From contig CAMPGU010000232.1 in assembly GCA_946885645.1 (NCBI GenBank), positions 1 through 6,700 on the forward strand: a stretch of DNA of 6,700 nt, read 5' to 3'. Below are positions 1 through 5,662 of the stretch, one piece after another. This stretch comes from an uncultured Haloferula sp. (GTDB lineage Bacteria > Verrucomicrobiota > Verrucomicrobiae > Verrucomicrobiales > Akkermansiaceae). The notes under the pieces are model-generated. The model was not told the DNA's origin. It did no database searches and saw only the letters and a program-made list of their open reading frames with translations. The stretch's first letter is position 1, and every line of letters starts with the position of its first letter. The position numbers and the translations under genes are program-made.

Positions 1-248
1 GTCAGGATCAGGCCGTCCGGCGTCACCGCCACCCCGCTCCCGGATCCCTCGCCCAGATCGATGCAGACCGTCGCGCGGCGGCTGGCCGGCAGGGTGTCCG
101 TCAGATGCTTCTGGATCACCTCCAGATCATGGCGGCTGTCCGGAGCCTTTTTGTCATTGATATAGGAGCGCTCGGCGCGCACCGCGGCCGGTAACAACAA
201 AATCCCGGCGAAGAGGCCGGTCAGGGCAGCGGTGCGAACTTCCGTCAT
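1..248 (-). CDS. Exported trypsin-like serine protease (HtrA/S1C type), N-terminal part only
   Basis: Only the first 82 codons are present; the gene runs off the left edge. The ATG at 248-246 opens a clear Sec signal peptide: a short polar start (MTEVR), a hydrophobic core at residues 7-23, and an AVRA|E cleavage site near residue 25. The mature start is followed by about 30 polar residues, then ATVCIDLGEG and GSGSGVAVTPDGLILT (residues 59-83). That is the usual entry of an HtrA-like chymotrypsin fold: a strand, a glycine/serine-rich turn, then a strand leading to the TAxHV catalytic histidine, which would lie just outside the window. The product should be periplasmic or envelope-facing. It starts 20 nt after the methyltransferase stop and is probably the last visible gene of the same operon. 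No strong Shine-Dalgarno is seen; a GTG at 260 is a weaker alternative start. Catalytic residues and any PDZ domain cannot be judged here. Confidence 0.75.
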   Translation of the reverse strand, partial: MTEVRTAALTGLFAGILLLPAAVRAERSYINDKKAPDSRHDLEVIQKHLTDTLPASRRATVCIDLGEGSGSGVAVTPDGLIL

Positions 249-268
249 TCGGGCAAACACTTCGGATT

Positions 269-907
269 CTAGACAAACTGCGGCTCCTCCGCAACTCCGG
301 GAATCGGGCACTTCTGCCGCTCGAAGACCGCCAGCCATTCGCGCCCCTCCCGCCCGGGATACGCGCGGGACGGCACGCGGTCTTTCCGCAGCTCGAACCA
401 AGGTGCGAAAAGCGCGACGATTTCTTCCCTCGAAGCTTCAAAGGGCGGGCTTTCCACCGCTTCCCCCGGATCCCACGGGGTGAGGTAAAACACTCCCGCC
501 AGGTACCCGCCCGGCGGCAGGAGCTCGGCCATCGCCCGCGCATACGCGGGCCGCAGGGAGGGATCCAGCGCGCAAAAACACGTATGCTCCCACACCCCGC
601 CGAAGGCCCGGCCGCGCCTCCAATCCGTGTCGAAGAGACTTCCGCAGACGTAGTCCTCGCTTCCCGCCCGCGGCCATGTCTCCGCCACTTCGATGGCCTT
701 CGGCGAGAGGTCGAGGCCCGTGGCGCCGATGCCGTGGCGGCTAAGCTCCCGCACGTCATGGCCGCTGCCGCACCCGGGCACCAGCACCCTCCCCGCACGC
801 CGCAGTTCGCAATCCTCGTCTTCCAGATACTCCGCGAGCGGAGGGGCGGCGTAGCCTTTCTCCCACGGGGTCTCCCCCTTTCGCCACCTCTCGTCCCAAT
901 CGGTCAT
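269..907 (-). CDS. TPMT-family SAM-dependent methyltransferase
   Basis: A 212-residue class I methyltransferase of the thiopurine S-methyltransferase-like family, which moves a methyl group from S-adenosylmethionine to a small, usually sulfur, selenium or halide, acceptor. Visible signs are the N-terminal W-x-G-x-TPWE motif (residues 9-16), SAM-binding motif I VLVPGCGSGHD (41-51), the acidic GLDLSP strand end (64-69, D66 expected to bind the ribose), and WEHTCFCALDP (106-116), a family hallmark. Length fits the family. I chose the ATG at 907 because the TPMT pattern begins right there and because it sits 4 nt after the preceding stop: TGA-GGCG-ATG, where the stop and the GAGG ribosome-binding-like bases overlap, suggesting coupled translation. 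An in-frame ATG at 940 would overlap the previous gene by 29 nt and adds 11 unlike residues. No signal peptide, so cytoplasmic. The true acceptor cannot be read from sequence. Confidence 0.9.
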   Translation of the reverse strand: MTDWDERWRKGETPWEKGYAAPPLAEYLEDEDCELRRAGRVLVPGCGSGHDVRELSRHGIGATGLDLSPKAIEVAETWPRAGSEDYVCGSLFDTDWRRGRAFGGVWEHTCFCALDPSLRPAYARAMAELLPPGGYLAGVFYLTPWDPGEAVESPPFEASREEIVALFAPWFELRKDRVPSRAYPGREGREWLAVFERQKCPIPGVAEEPQFV

Positions 908-911
908 CGCC

Positions 912-1916
912 TCAGAGGCCAAGGTAGTCCGGCACGTCATTCCTTTGCGAGGAAGGAGACTGCGTGGTGCTTCCGAAAGAAATCACGGCGCCGATCCCCG
1001 CCGCGTGTGCTCCACCCAGGCGCGGCGGCACGTCGAAGACGGGGAAACGGTATCTCGACCTGCTCCGCACCACCCACAGGCCCGCGACCACCGTGAGGAT
1101 AGCTCCCACCATGATCGCCGCGGAAGCACCCCATTCGCGGAGGACTCCCTGCAGCTTCAGGGCAAGCTCCCCGTGCTCCGGCTCCCGCTCCTCCACCACC
1201 TCGGGGCGAGGCAGCGCCGCCACCCTCGGCGGGGCATCCCTGACCAGACCCGCTGCCTTTTCCATCCAATAGATGCGGATCGAAAGCTGCACGCAAAACG
1301 CCTCGAACTGCGCGAACTTGTCCGGCTTCTCCAAGGCTTCCTCCACCGAACTCGCCAGCGCCCGCCGCTGCTCCGCGGACGATACCGCATCGCTGATCAG
1401 GGGGCTCACATAGATGTCCGAACGCTCCGGTGCCCCGAGGTAATAATAAACCACCACCGCGGGCCTCCCCTCCGAAAAATGCCGCTCCACGATCTCCTCC
1501 TCCCTTACCTCGGAGGGAATCTCCTGATGGCCGTCGAAGAGATAGACAAAGAGATCGATCCTCGAATCGCCCGAATGATAATCGAGGAATTTGGCCCGGT
1601 CCCGGTGCTCCTTCGTTCCGAGCAGTCCCTGCGGATCGACCAGAAAGCCCTCGGGACGCTTCGCGAAATACCCTTCGAGATATTTCTCGGCGACCACGGG
1701 TGAAGGTTTTGACGCCTCCGCCAGCTCCTCCGGAGTAGGCTCCGGTCCCTCGGGTGCCACCGGCACGGAGCGCTCGCGGTCCTCCGTCAGGAGCAGCAGC
1801 CCGGGCACCAGGTCCCCTTTCTTCAGCGCCTTGAGATCGTCCGGCTGCCACTCGGGCATCGGCGGTGCGGCACCGAGCGCCAAGCCCGCCGAAAGGATCC
1901 AAACGGGAAATTTCAC
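912..1916 (-). CDS. Membrane-anchored TPM-like protein, function unknown
   Basis: A 334-residue protein with an N-terminal signal sequence (hydrophobic residues 3-17, then LGAAPPMPEW), a proline/glutamate-rich stretch (about 50-75), a folded domain (about 76-225), one membrane helix (264-283) and a basic then Gly/Ser-rich cytoplasmic tail ending in DVPDYLGL. The folded part recalls TPM domains (TLP18.3/Psb32/MOLO-1): FLVDPQGLLG (91-100), strand RIDLFVYLFD (119-128), strand RPAVVVYYYLG (151-161) and SDIYVSPLI (166-174). The TPM assignment is from pattern recall and is moderate. The start is a GTG at 1916 whose bases overlap the upstream stop as GTGA, placing the signal peptide exactly at the N-terminus; the much longer open frame upstream to 2831 is only a shadow of the zinc-ribbon gene. 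It lies in an operon with another TPM-like gene, a methyltransferase and an exported protease. The bulk of the protein is predicted outside the cytoplasm. It carries no recognised catalytic motif. Confidence 0.8.
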   Translation of the reverse strand: MKFPVWILSAGLALGAAPPMPEWQPDDLKALKKGDLVPGLLLLTEDRERSVPVAPEGPEPTPEELAEASKPSPVVAEKYLEGYFAKRPEGFLVDPQGLLGTKEHRDRAKFLDYHSGDSRIDLFVYLFDGHQEIPSEVREEEIVERHFSEGRPAVVVYYYLGAPERSDIYVSPLISDAVSSAEQRRALASSVEEALEKPDKFAQFEAFCVQLSIRIYWMEKAAGLVRDAPPRVAALPRPEVVEEREPEHGELALKLQGVLREWGASAAIMVGAILTVVAGLWVVRSRSRYRFPVFDVPPRLGGAHAAGIGAVISFGSTTQSPSSQRNDVPDYLGL

Positions 1917-2566
1917 CGGCTCACCTCCGTCGTTTTCACCGCCGCATGCTTGTGCCCTTCCCGGATACGGCGGGCGATTTCCCCGGTGCGGGGCGGCGGC
2001 GCCACCTTTCGCTCGAAGCGCTCCGGATCGCGCCGCGCCTGGGCGGCCTTCTTCTTGAGCACCTTTTCCAATTGCGCGATCACCCGGAGGGTTCCCTCGG
2101 CATAGCGCCCCTCCAGCCAGTAAGCGTGGGCCCGGCTCAAGCACTGGAACGTATCCTCCTCCGTCAGGAAGGGATCGAGGAGGTAACCCCACGTAACCGC
2201 AGCTGATTTCGTATCGGCATCGATGACCAGCAGGATCCCGGCCTCGTTCGGCCTGTCCACCGGCACATCCTCGAAAGCCGCCCGGTTCAGCAGCCAGAAG
2301 CCGAACTGCCGGAGATTCCCGCCGCCTTGGCCGGAGCCGGTATAAACGGCGAAGAAAAGCTGCGGAAACCGGCGGCCGAACCGATCGATCGCGGCCGCCA
2401 CTTTTCCCCGCTCGCGGTTGCGGATCAGGCCCGCCACATCGGCCAGGCGGCGCAGGCTCACATCCTCCCCGCCATACTTCGCATCCGCCTCCGCGATGCC
2501 GAATCCGCAATGCGGGCAGACGGTTGCCCCGCGATGGATCACTTGCACGCAGCGGGGGCACTTCAT
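1913..2566 (-). CDS. Zinc-ribbon protein with TPM-like domain
   Basis: A 217-residue cytoplasmic protein with no signal peptide or membrane helix. It opens with a compact zinc ribbon: CPRC at 3-6 and CPHCG at 17-21, four cysteines spaced to bind one zinc. Residues about 55-172 resemble a TPM domain: helix VAAAIDRFGRRFPQ, strand LFFAVYTG (70-77), strand ILLVIDADTKSAAVTWGYLL (111-130), then DPFLTEEDTF (131-140) and a helix with WLEGRYAEGTLRVIAQLEKVL (150-170), like the G-Y-G-L and F-x-x-G-D-Y-x-x-G pattern of YgcG-type proteins. The C-terminal 45 residues are basic and charged, possibly a nucleic-acid or partner tail. The ATG at 2566 is chosen because the zinc ribbon starts at once; there is no good Shine-Dalgarno, but a promoter lies 11 nt upstream. 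It is the first gene of the operon and overlaps the next by 4 nt (GTGA), so the two are probably made together. Function unknown; unlike typical TPM proteins it is not exported. Confidence 0.85.
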   Translation of the reverse strand: MKCPRCVQVIHRGATVCPHCGFGIAEADAKYGGEDVSLRRLADVAGLIRNRERGKVAAAIDRFGRRFPQLFFAVYTGSGQGGGNLRQFGFWLLNRAAFEDVPVDRPNEAGILLVIDADTKSAAVTWGYLLDPFLTEEDTFQCLSRAHAYWLEGRYAEGTLRVIAQLEKVLKKKAAQARRDPERFERKVAPPPRTGEIARRIREGHKHAAVKTTEVSR

Positions 2567-2577
2567 GGGGTGAACAG

Positions 2578-2606
2578 ATCCTACGGAAAACCGGGTATTT
2601 CGTCAA
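2578..2606 (-). promoter_or_regulatory. Sigma70-like promoter for the zinc-ribbon/TPM operon
   Basis: On the minus strand TTGACG (plus 2606-2601; five of six consensus bases) is followed by exactly 17 nt and then TAGGAT (plus 2583-2578; four of six, with TA at the start and AT at the end). Only 11 nt separate TAGGAT from the ATG at 2566, so transcription would be expected to begin about 4-5 nt before the start codon, giving a nearly leaderless mRNA and explaining the lack of a Shine-Dalgarno. The local sequence is less GC-rich than the flanking genes, as expected for a promoter. Confidence 0.6.
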
Positions 2607-2670
2607 AATGAAATATCTTCCAGACTCTTGGTCACTCGACTCAACCTGAATTCGAATCCATGCTACTTGC

Positions 2671-2916
2671 GTGGACAATGCCAACACGAAGGCCGCTATC
2701 CCTCTCGCTCCCGTCCAGCCGAGCAAAGGAACCTTGCTTGCTTTCCTAACGCTCGTGGCCCTGTGGATCATTTGTACTCCGGTGATTACGTTTGGAGTGA
2801 TGCTTCTGTGGCAGGGCTTGCAAGGCGGCACCTCGAAGCTCGACGCAGGTTACTTCTATATCCTCGGGACGGCTTTCGGCGTTCTCCCCTTGGCCGGAGC
2901 GGCAACGGCAACGTGA
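2671..2916 (+). CDS. Possible small two-helix membrane protein
   Basis: An 81-codon frame from GTG 2671 to TGA 2914. The N-terminal 19 residues are polar, then come a strong hydrophobic segment (residues 21-47, with FLTLVALWIICTPVITF), a short polar loop with Gly, Ser, Lys and Asp (50-59), and a second hydrophobic segment (60-80). That layout is hard to explain as a shadow frame, since no convincing gene lies on the other strand here. The upstream in-frame stop at 2647 leaves GTG 2671 as the first usable start; no Shine-Dalgarno is visible. Codon choice uses more A- and T-ending codons (CTA, ATT, TGT, ACT, TTT, GGA) than the neighbours. The frame continues after the TGA with LYHRTSRLAKRRPGN and another stop at 2962-2964, so the gene may be truncated (see findings). 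Function unknown. If it is not real, 2567-3028 is 462 nt of non-coding DNA in which I see only the minus-strand promoter. Confidence 0.5.
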   Translation: MDNANTKAAIPLAPVQPSKGTLLAFLTLVALWIICTPVITFGVMLLWQGLQGGTSKLDAGYFYILGTAFGVLPLAGAATAT

Positions 2917-3028
2917 CTCTATCACCGCACGTCACGGCTCGCGAAACGAAGGCCGGGGAATTGAGCCTAGCCCGCCCGTCTTGGAGATCCCCCTTGTTCC
3001 GACTCTCCCGCGCCGCTAGTCACAGCCC

Positions 3029-3775
3029 GTGGCCATTGATGTTGCCTTCATCGCCAAGATCGACTCCCCGCGTTTCTGCGAGCGCCTTTTCGCGGTCCTG
3101 CCGGACGTGATGTTCTGCCTCAAGGACACCAACCGCTGCTACCGCGCCCTGAACCAAGCCTTCGTCGAGCGCACGGGCCTGAAGGACGCCCGCCGCCTGA
3201 TCGGCCGGCATGCGGAGGACTTCTTCCCCGCGGCGCTGGCGGATACCTATCGCGAGCAGGACGAGCACGTGCTGGGCACCGGCGCGGAAATCGTGGACCA
3301 ACTCGAGCTTTCGCTGAACCGCGATGGCACGCAGGGCTGGTATCTCGCCACGAAGGTGCCGCTGCACGACCGCACGGGGAAGATCATCGGCCTGGCCTCC
3401 GTCTCCCGCGACCTCCGGGCCCCGCGGGAAGGCGATGCCGAGCTGGCGGGCATCGCCAAGGTGGTGGAACACGTGCGCGACCATCTGGACGAGCCGCTGC
3501 GGGCCGCGGAGCTGGCAGCCATCGCGGGACTTTCCCCGACCCAGCTCGAGCGCCGCATGCACCGCGTCTTCCAGCTCAGCACCACCCAGTTCGTGCGGAA
3601 AAGCCGCATCGACAAAGCCGCCCGCCTCCTGCGGGACACCGGCATGGCCATCGCCGATGTCGCCTTGGAGTGCGGCTATGGCGACCAGACCGCGCTCACC
3701 CGCCAATTCCGCAGCATGGTGGGCATGCCGCCCGCCGCCTACCGGGATCACGTCCGCAAGAAAGCCATGCAATGA
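3029..3775 (+). CDS. PAS-AraC transcription regulator
   Basis: A 248-residue DNA-binding regulator. Residues about 18-130 form a PAS domain of the PAS_4 kind: LPDVMFCLKD (24-33), ALNQAFVERTGL (40-51), RRLIGRHAEDFFP (55-67), then VPLHDRTGKIIGLASVSRDL (110-129), a typical last-strand ending. Residues about 140-244 are an AraC/XylS double helix-turn-helix: first HTH around RAAELAAIAGLSPTQLERRM (158-177), second around IADVALECGYGDQTALTRQF (208-227), followed by the signature GMPPAAYR (232-239). It should bind DNA in the cytoplasm, with the PAS domain sensing a small ligand or a partner. The GTG at 3029 is the first start after an in-frame TAG at 3017; no Shine-Dalgarno is seen. The stop overlaps the nadD start as ATGA, so both are translated from one mRNA. 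The ligand and target genes are unknown; nadD and its own operon are the nearest candidates. Confidence 0.92.
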   Translation: MAIDVAFIAKIDSPRFCERLFAVLPDVMFCLKDTNRCYRALNQAFVERTGLKDARRLIGRHAEDFFPAALADTYREQDEHVLGTGAEIVDQLELSLNRDGTQGWYLATKVPLHDRTGKIIGLASVSRDLRAPREGDAELAGIAKVVEHVRDHLDEPLRAAELAAIAGLSPTQLERRMHRVFQLSTTQFVRKSRIDKAARLLRDTGMAIADVALECGYGDQTALTRQFRSMVGMPPAAYRDHVRKKAMQ

Positions 3776-4353
3776 GTGCGGATTCCCCGCGGCGAATCGC
3801 GCTTTTCGGCGGGACATTCGACCCGATCCACGAGGGCCACCTCGCGATCGCGAGCAAGGCGCGGGATGCTCTGGCCTTGGATGAAGTGAGGTTCCTCCCC
3901 TGCCACGTCTCCCCGCACAAGACCGGCACCGTCTCCGCCCCGCCGCAGGACCGCCTCGAAATGGTCCGGCTCGCCACCCGGGATCTCCCTTGGGCCGTGG
4001 CGGATGAGCACGACCTGCGCGCTCCGCAGCCCGCCTACTCCTACCGCACCGCGGAGGAAATGGCCCGCCGCTATCCCGGCTCCCGGCTCTTTTGGCTGAT
4101 GGGGGCCGACCAATGGCGGGCGCTGCCGCGCTGGAAAGAACCCGAGCGCCTGGCCGCGCGGGTGGAATTCATCGTCTTCGCCCGCGATGGCGCTCCCGCT
4201 CCTCGTCCTCCTTGGAAGGCGCATTTCGTGGAAGGTCTCCACCCCGCCTCCGCCACCGGCATCCGGCAGAAGCTGGCGATGGGCGAAGAGCCCGCCTGGC
4301 TGCCCGCTCCGGTCGCCGGATACATCCGCCGGAACGGCCTCTACAAACCCTGA
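3772..4353 (+). CDS. nadD: Nicotinate-nucleotide adenylyltransferase
   Basis: A 193-residue cytoplasmic enzyme that joins nicotinate mononucleotide and ATP to make deamido-NAD and pyrophosphate, the step before NAD synthetase in NAD synthesis. Family signs are all present: nucleotidyltransferase motif GGTFDPIHEGH (13-23, with the HxGH-type H20 and H23), SPHK (47-50) contacting substrate, DRLEMVRLA (60-68), GADQW (111-115) and SATGIR (160-165), which is the usual (I/A)S(A/S)TxIR ATP-binding signature. Length is near the family norm of about 190-215. The ATG at 3772 places the GGTFDP motif 13 residues in, as usual, and overlaps the regulator's stop by 4 nt (ATGA), pointing to translational coupling. 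In many bacteria nadD sits beside obg, proA or rsfS; none of these is next to it here, where it follows an AraC-type gene and precedes a TPR protein after 56 nt. Confidence 0.95.
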   Translation: MSADSPRRIALFGGTFDPIHEGHLAIASKARDALALDEVRFLPCHVSPHKTGTVSAPPQDRLEMVRLATRDLPWAVADEHDLRAPQPAYSYRTAEEMARRYPGSRLFWLMGADQWRALPRWKEPERLAARVEFIVFARDGAPAPRPPWKAHFVEGLHPASATGIRQKLAMGEEPAWLPAPVAGYIRRNGLYKP

Positions 4354-4409
4354 ACCCCTGCTTGCAGGATCTTTTTCCACCCTCTAGCGTCGGAGCCAAT
4401 TCCCCAGCC

Positions 4410-5180
4410 ATGAAGCCCATTCTCCGCGCGATCCTCGTCTGCCTGCTGCCGCTCTCCTCAGTCCGGGGCCAAGAGCCTGCGGAGCCCGTCCAGAAGCAAC
4501 ACCCGCATCAGATCGAGTTCTCCAATCTCCCCGAGGAGAAGCGCAAGGAATACCGCCAGAAGCTCGCCGAAGCCCAGCGGCTCTTCGGCCAAAAGCGCGT
4601 CTTCGAGACCCTCAAAACGGCCGCGGAAGCCGAAGCGATTTTCTCCAACGACCCGGACCTGATGAACCTGCTGGGGGCCTGCCAGGTCGAGTTCCGCAAT
4701 TTCGACAAGGCCAAGGAATACTTCGATAAGGCCAATTCATTGGTTCCCGATCACCCGTCGATTCTCTTCAACATCGCCGAACTCGCCTTCGTGACCAAGG
4801 ATTGGGAAACGGCGGAAACCACCCTCTCCAAGGTCGCCGCGCTCTCCGAGGCCGATGTCTCGAAGGGCGATATCCACCTCTCCCGCCTGGTGGAGTTCAA
4901 GCTGCTGCTCGTGAAGCTGAAGCTCGGCAAAAAAGATGAAGCGGCGAAACTGGCGGCCAAGTACGACTACCTCGACGATTCCCCCTATCCTTACTACGCG
5001 GAAGCCGCGATGCACTTCGACGCCGGCAAGGAGATCGAGGCGGAAGCGGCCATGGCCCGTGCGAACCGCATCTTCCAAAACCCCGGCATCATCGCCCCAT
5101 GGCAGGACACCATGGTCGAGTACGGCTACGTCAAAGGCTTCTTCGGAGGCGACGAAAGCGCCGGGGAAGCCGGGGAATAA
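4410..5180 (+). CDS. Exported TPR-repeat protein
   Basis: A 256-residue protein with a signal peptide (MKPILRAILVCLLPLSSVRG, likely cut before QEP at residue 21), so periplasmic or envelope-facing. From about residue 45 it is built of helical hairpins. TPR-like pairs are visible at about 50-80, at 84-117 (LMNLLGACQVEFRNFDKAKEYFDKAN with the typical small-residue and aromatic spacing), at about 118-145 (ILFNIAELAFVTKDWETAETTLSK), and less clearly at 160-185 and 196-222. Such proteins bind partners and have no catalysis. The ATG at 4410 is chosen because the signal peptide starts there; the longer open frame upstream crosses nadD in the wrong frame. It follows nadD by 56 nt, so co-transcription is possible but not shown. 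It meets the deaminase gene tail to tail with 9 nt between the stops. The C-terminal tail (ESAGEAGE) is acidic. Partner unknown. Confidence 0.85.
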   Translation: MKPILRAILVCLLPLSSVRGQEPAEPVQKQHPHQIEFSNLPEEKRKEYRQKLAEAQRLFGQKRVFETLKTAAEAEAIFSNDPDLMNLLGACQVEFRNFDKAKEYFDKANSLVPDHPSILFNIAELAFVTKDWETAETTLSKVAALSEADVSKGDIHLSRLVEFKLLLVKLKLGKKDEAAKLAAKYDYLDDSPYPYYAEAAMHFDAGKEIEAEAAMARANRIFQNPGIIAPWQDTMVEYGYVKGFFGGDESAGEAGE

Positions 5181-5189
5181 GCCGCCTTC

Positions 5190-5630
5190 TCAGAGCGGAG
5201 CCGGAATGCCTTCGAAGGGCGTGAAATCGACCCGTTCCAGCTTCACCCCGTAGAGCCTCGCGATTTCGGGCGCGTCGGAGCGGTGATAGACCTCGCGGTA
5301 GTACACCTCGCGGACACCGTTCGCGCACAAGGTCTGCATGCAGGCGGTGCAGGGCATGGTCGTCGTCGCCACCAGCTTCGCCTCCCCGCGGCGGAAGAGG
5401 CTGCAAAGGTTCACCTCCGCGTGGAGCATGAATTTCTGCCGCGCCTCGCGGTCGTCCCAGAATCCCTCGGGGGCGTTAAACCCGGGCGCGAGCCCGTTGT
5501 AGGCGGTGCCGATGACGCGGTTGTCGGCGTCGAGCGCCGCGGCACCCACCTTCCGGTAAGGGTCCTCCGAACGCATGCTGGCCACGTGGGCCAGCGCCAT
5601 CGCGTACTCAGGGATCGAAAGGCGGGACAC
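5190..5630 (-). CDS. Cytidine/deoxycytidylate deaminase family zinc enzyme (dCMP deaminase-like)
   Basis: A 146-residue zinc hydrolase. The catalytic site is complete: HAE at 70-72 (H70 zinc ligand, E72 proton shuttle) and PCTAC at 93-97 (C94 and C97 zinc ligands). The N-terminal helix EYAMALAHVASMRSEDPYRKVGA (8-30) followed by IGTAYNGLAPGF (40-51) matches dCMP deaminase/ComEB-type proteins, which convert dCMP to dUMP for dTTP synthesis; other substrates in the family (cytidine, guanine, riboflavin precursors) are less likely but not excluded. I chose the GTG at 5630 because family members have several residues before the EY(F/A)M helix; the ATG at 5600 would cut into that helix. An in-frame TTG further upstream is possible. 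No Shine-Dalgarno is evident. It lies 32 nt downstream of the YfbK-like gene on the same strand, so it may share its transcript. The product is cytoplasmic. Confidence 0.87.
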   Translation of the reverse strand: MSRLSIPEYAMALAHVASMRSEDPYRKVGAAALDADNRVIGTAYNGLAPGFNAPEGFWDDREARQKFMLHAEVNLCSLFRRGEAKLVATTTMPCTACMQTLCANGVREVYYREVYHRSDAPEIARLYGVKLERVDFTPFEGIPAPL

Positions 5631-5662
5631 GCTGCGGAATGAACCCGCCGCCTTCCCGCGAG

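Noticed and set aside
2647..2660. Partial palindrome around GAATTCGAATCC upstream of the small membrane protein as an operator
   Set aside because: The dyad is short and imperfect and has no second copy in the window.
1917..2831. Long minus-strand open frame extending the membrane TPM-like gene upstream to 2831
   Set aside because: Its translation here is Arg/Gly/Pro-rich with no domain signs, lies out of frame over the well-supported zinc-ribbon gene, and disappears if the GTG at 1916 with its signal peptide is used.
2998..3022. TTGTTC and TAGTCA upstream of the AraC-type gene as a promoter
   Set aside because: The -10 candidate matches only two bases and lies 6 nt before the start codon; not convincing.
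3020..3817. Long minus-strand frame opposite the PAS-AraC gene
   Set aside because: It is a typical high-GC antisense shadow: His/Gly/Ala/Arg-rich, without domains, directly opposite a gene with clear family motifs.
4357..4376. Possible terminator after nadD: CCTG-CTTG-CAGG followed by a T run
   Set aside because: The stem is only 4 bp, too weak for a Rho-independent terminator; the T run may be chance.
4362..4390. TTGCAG, 17 nt, TAGCGT before the TPR gene as a promoter
   Set aside because: Only three of six bases match consensus at each box, close to chance; spacing is right, so it stays a weak possibility.
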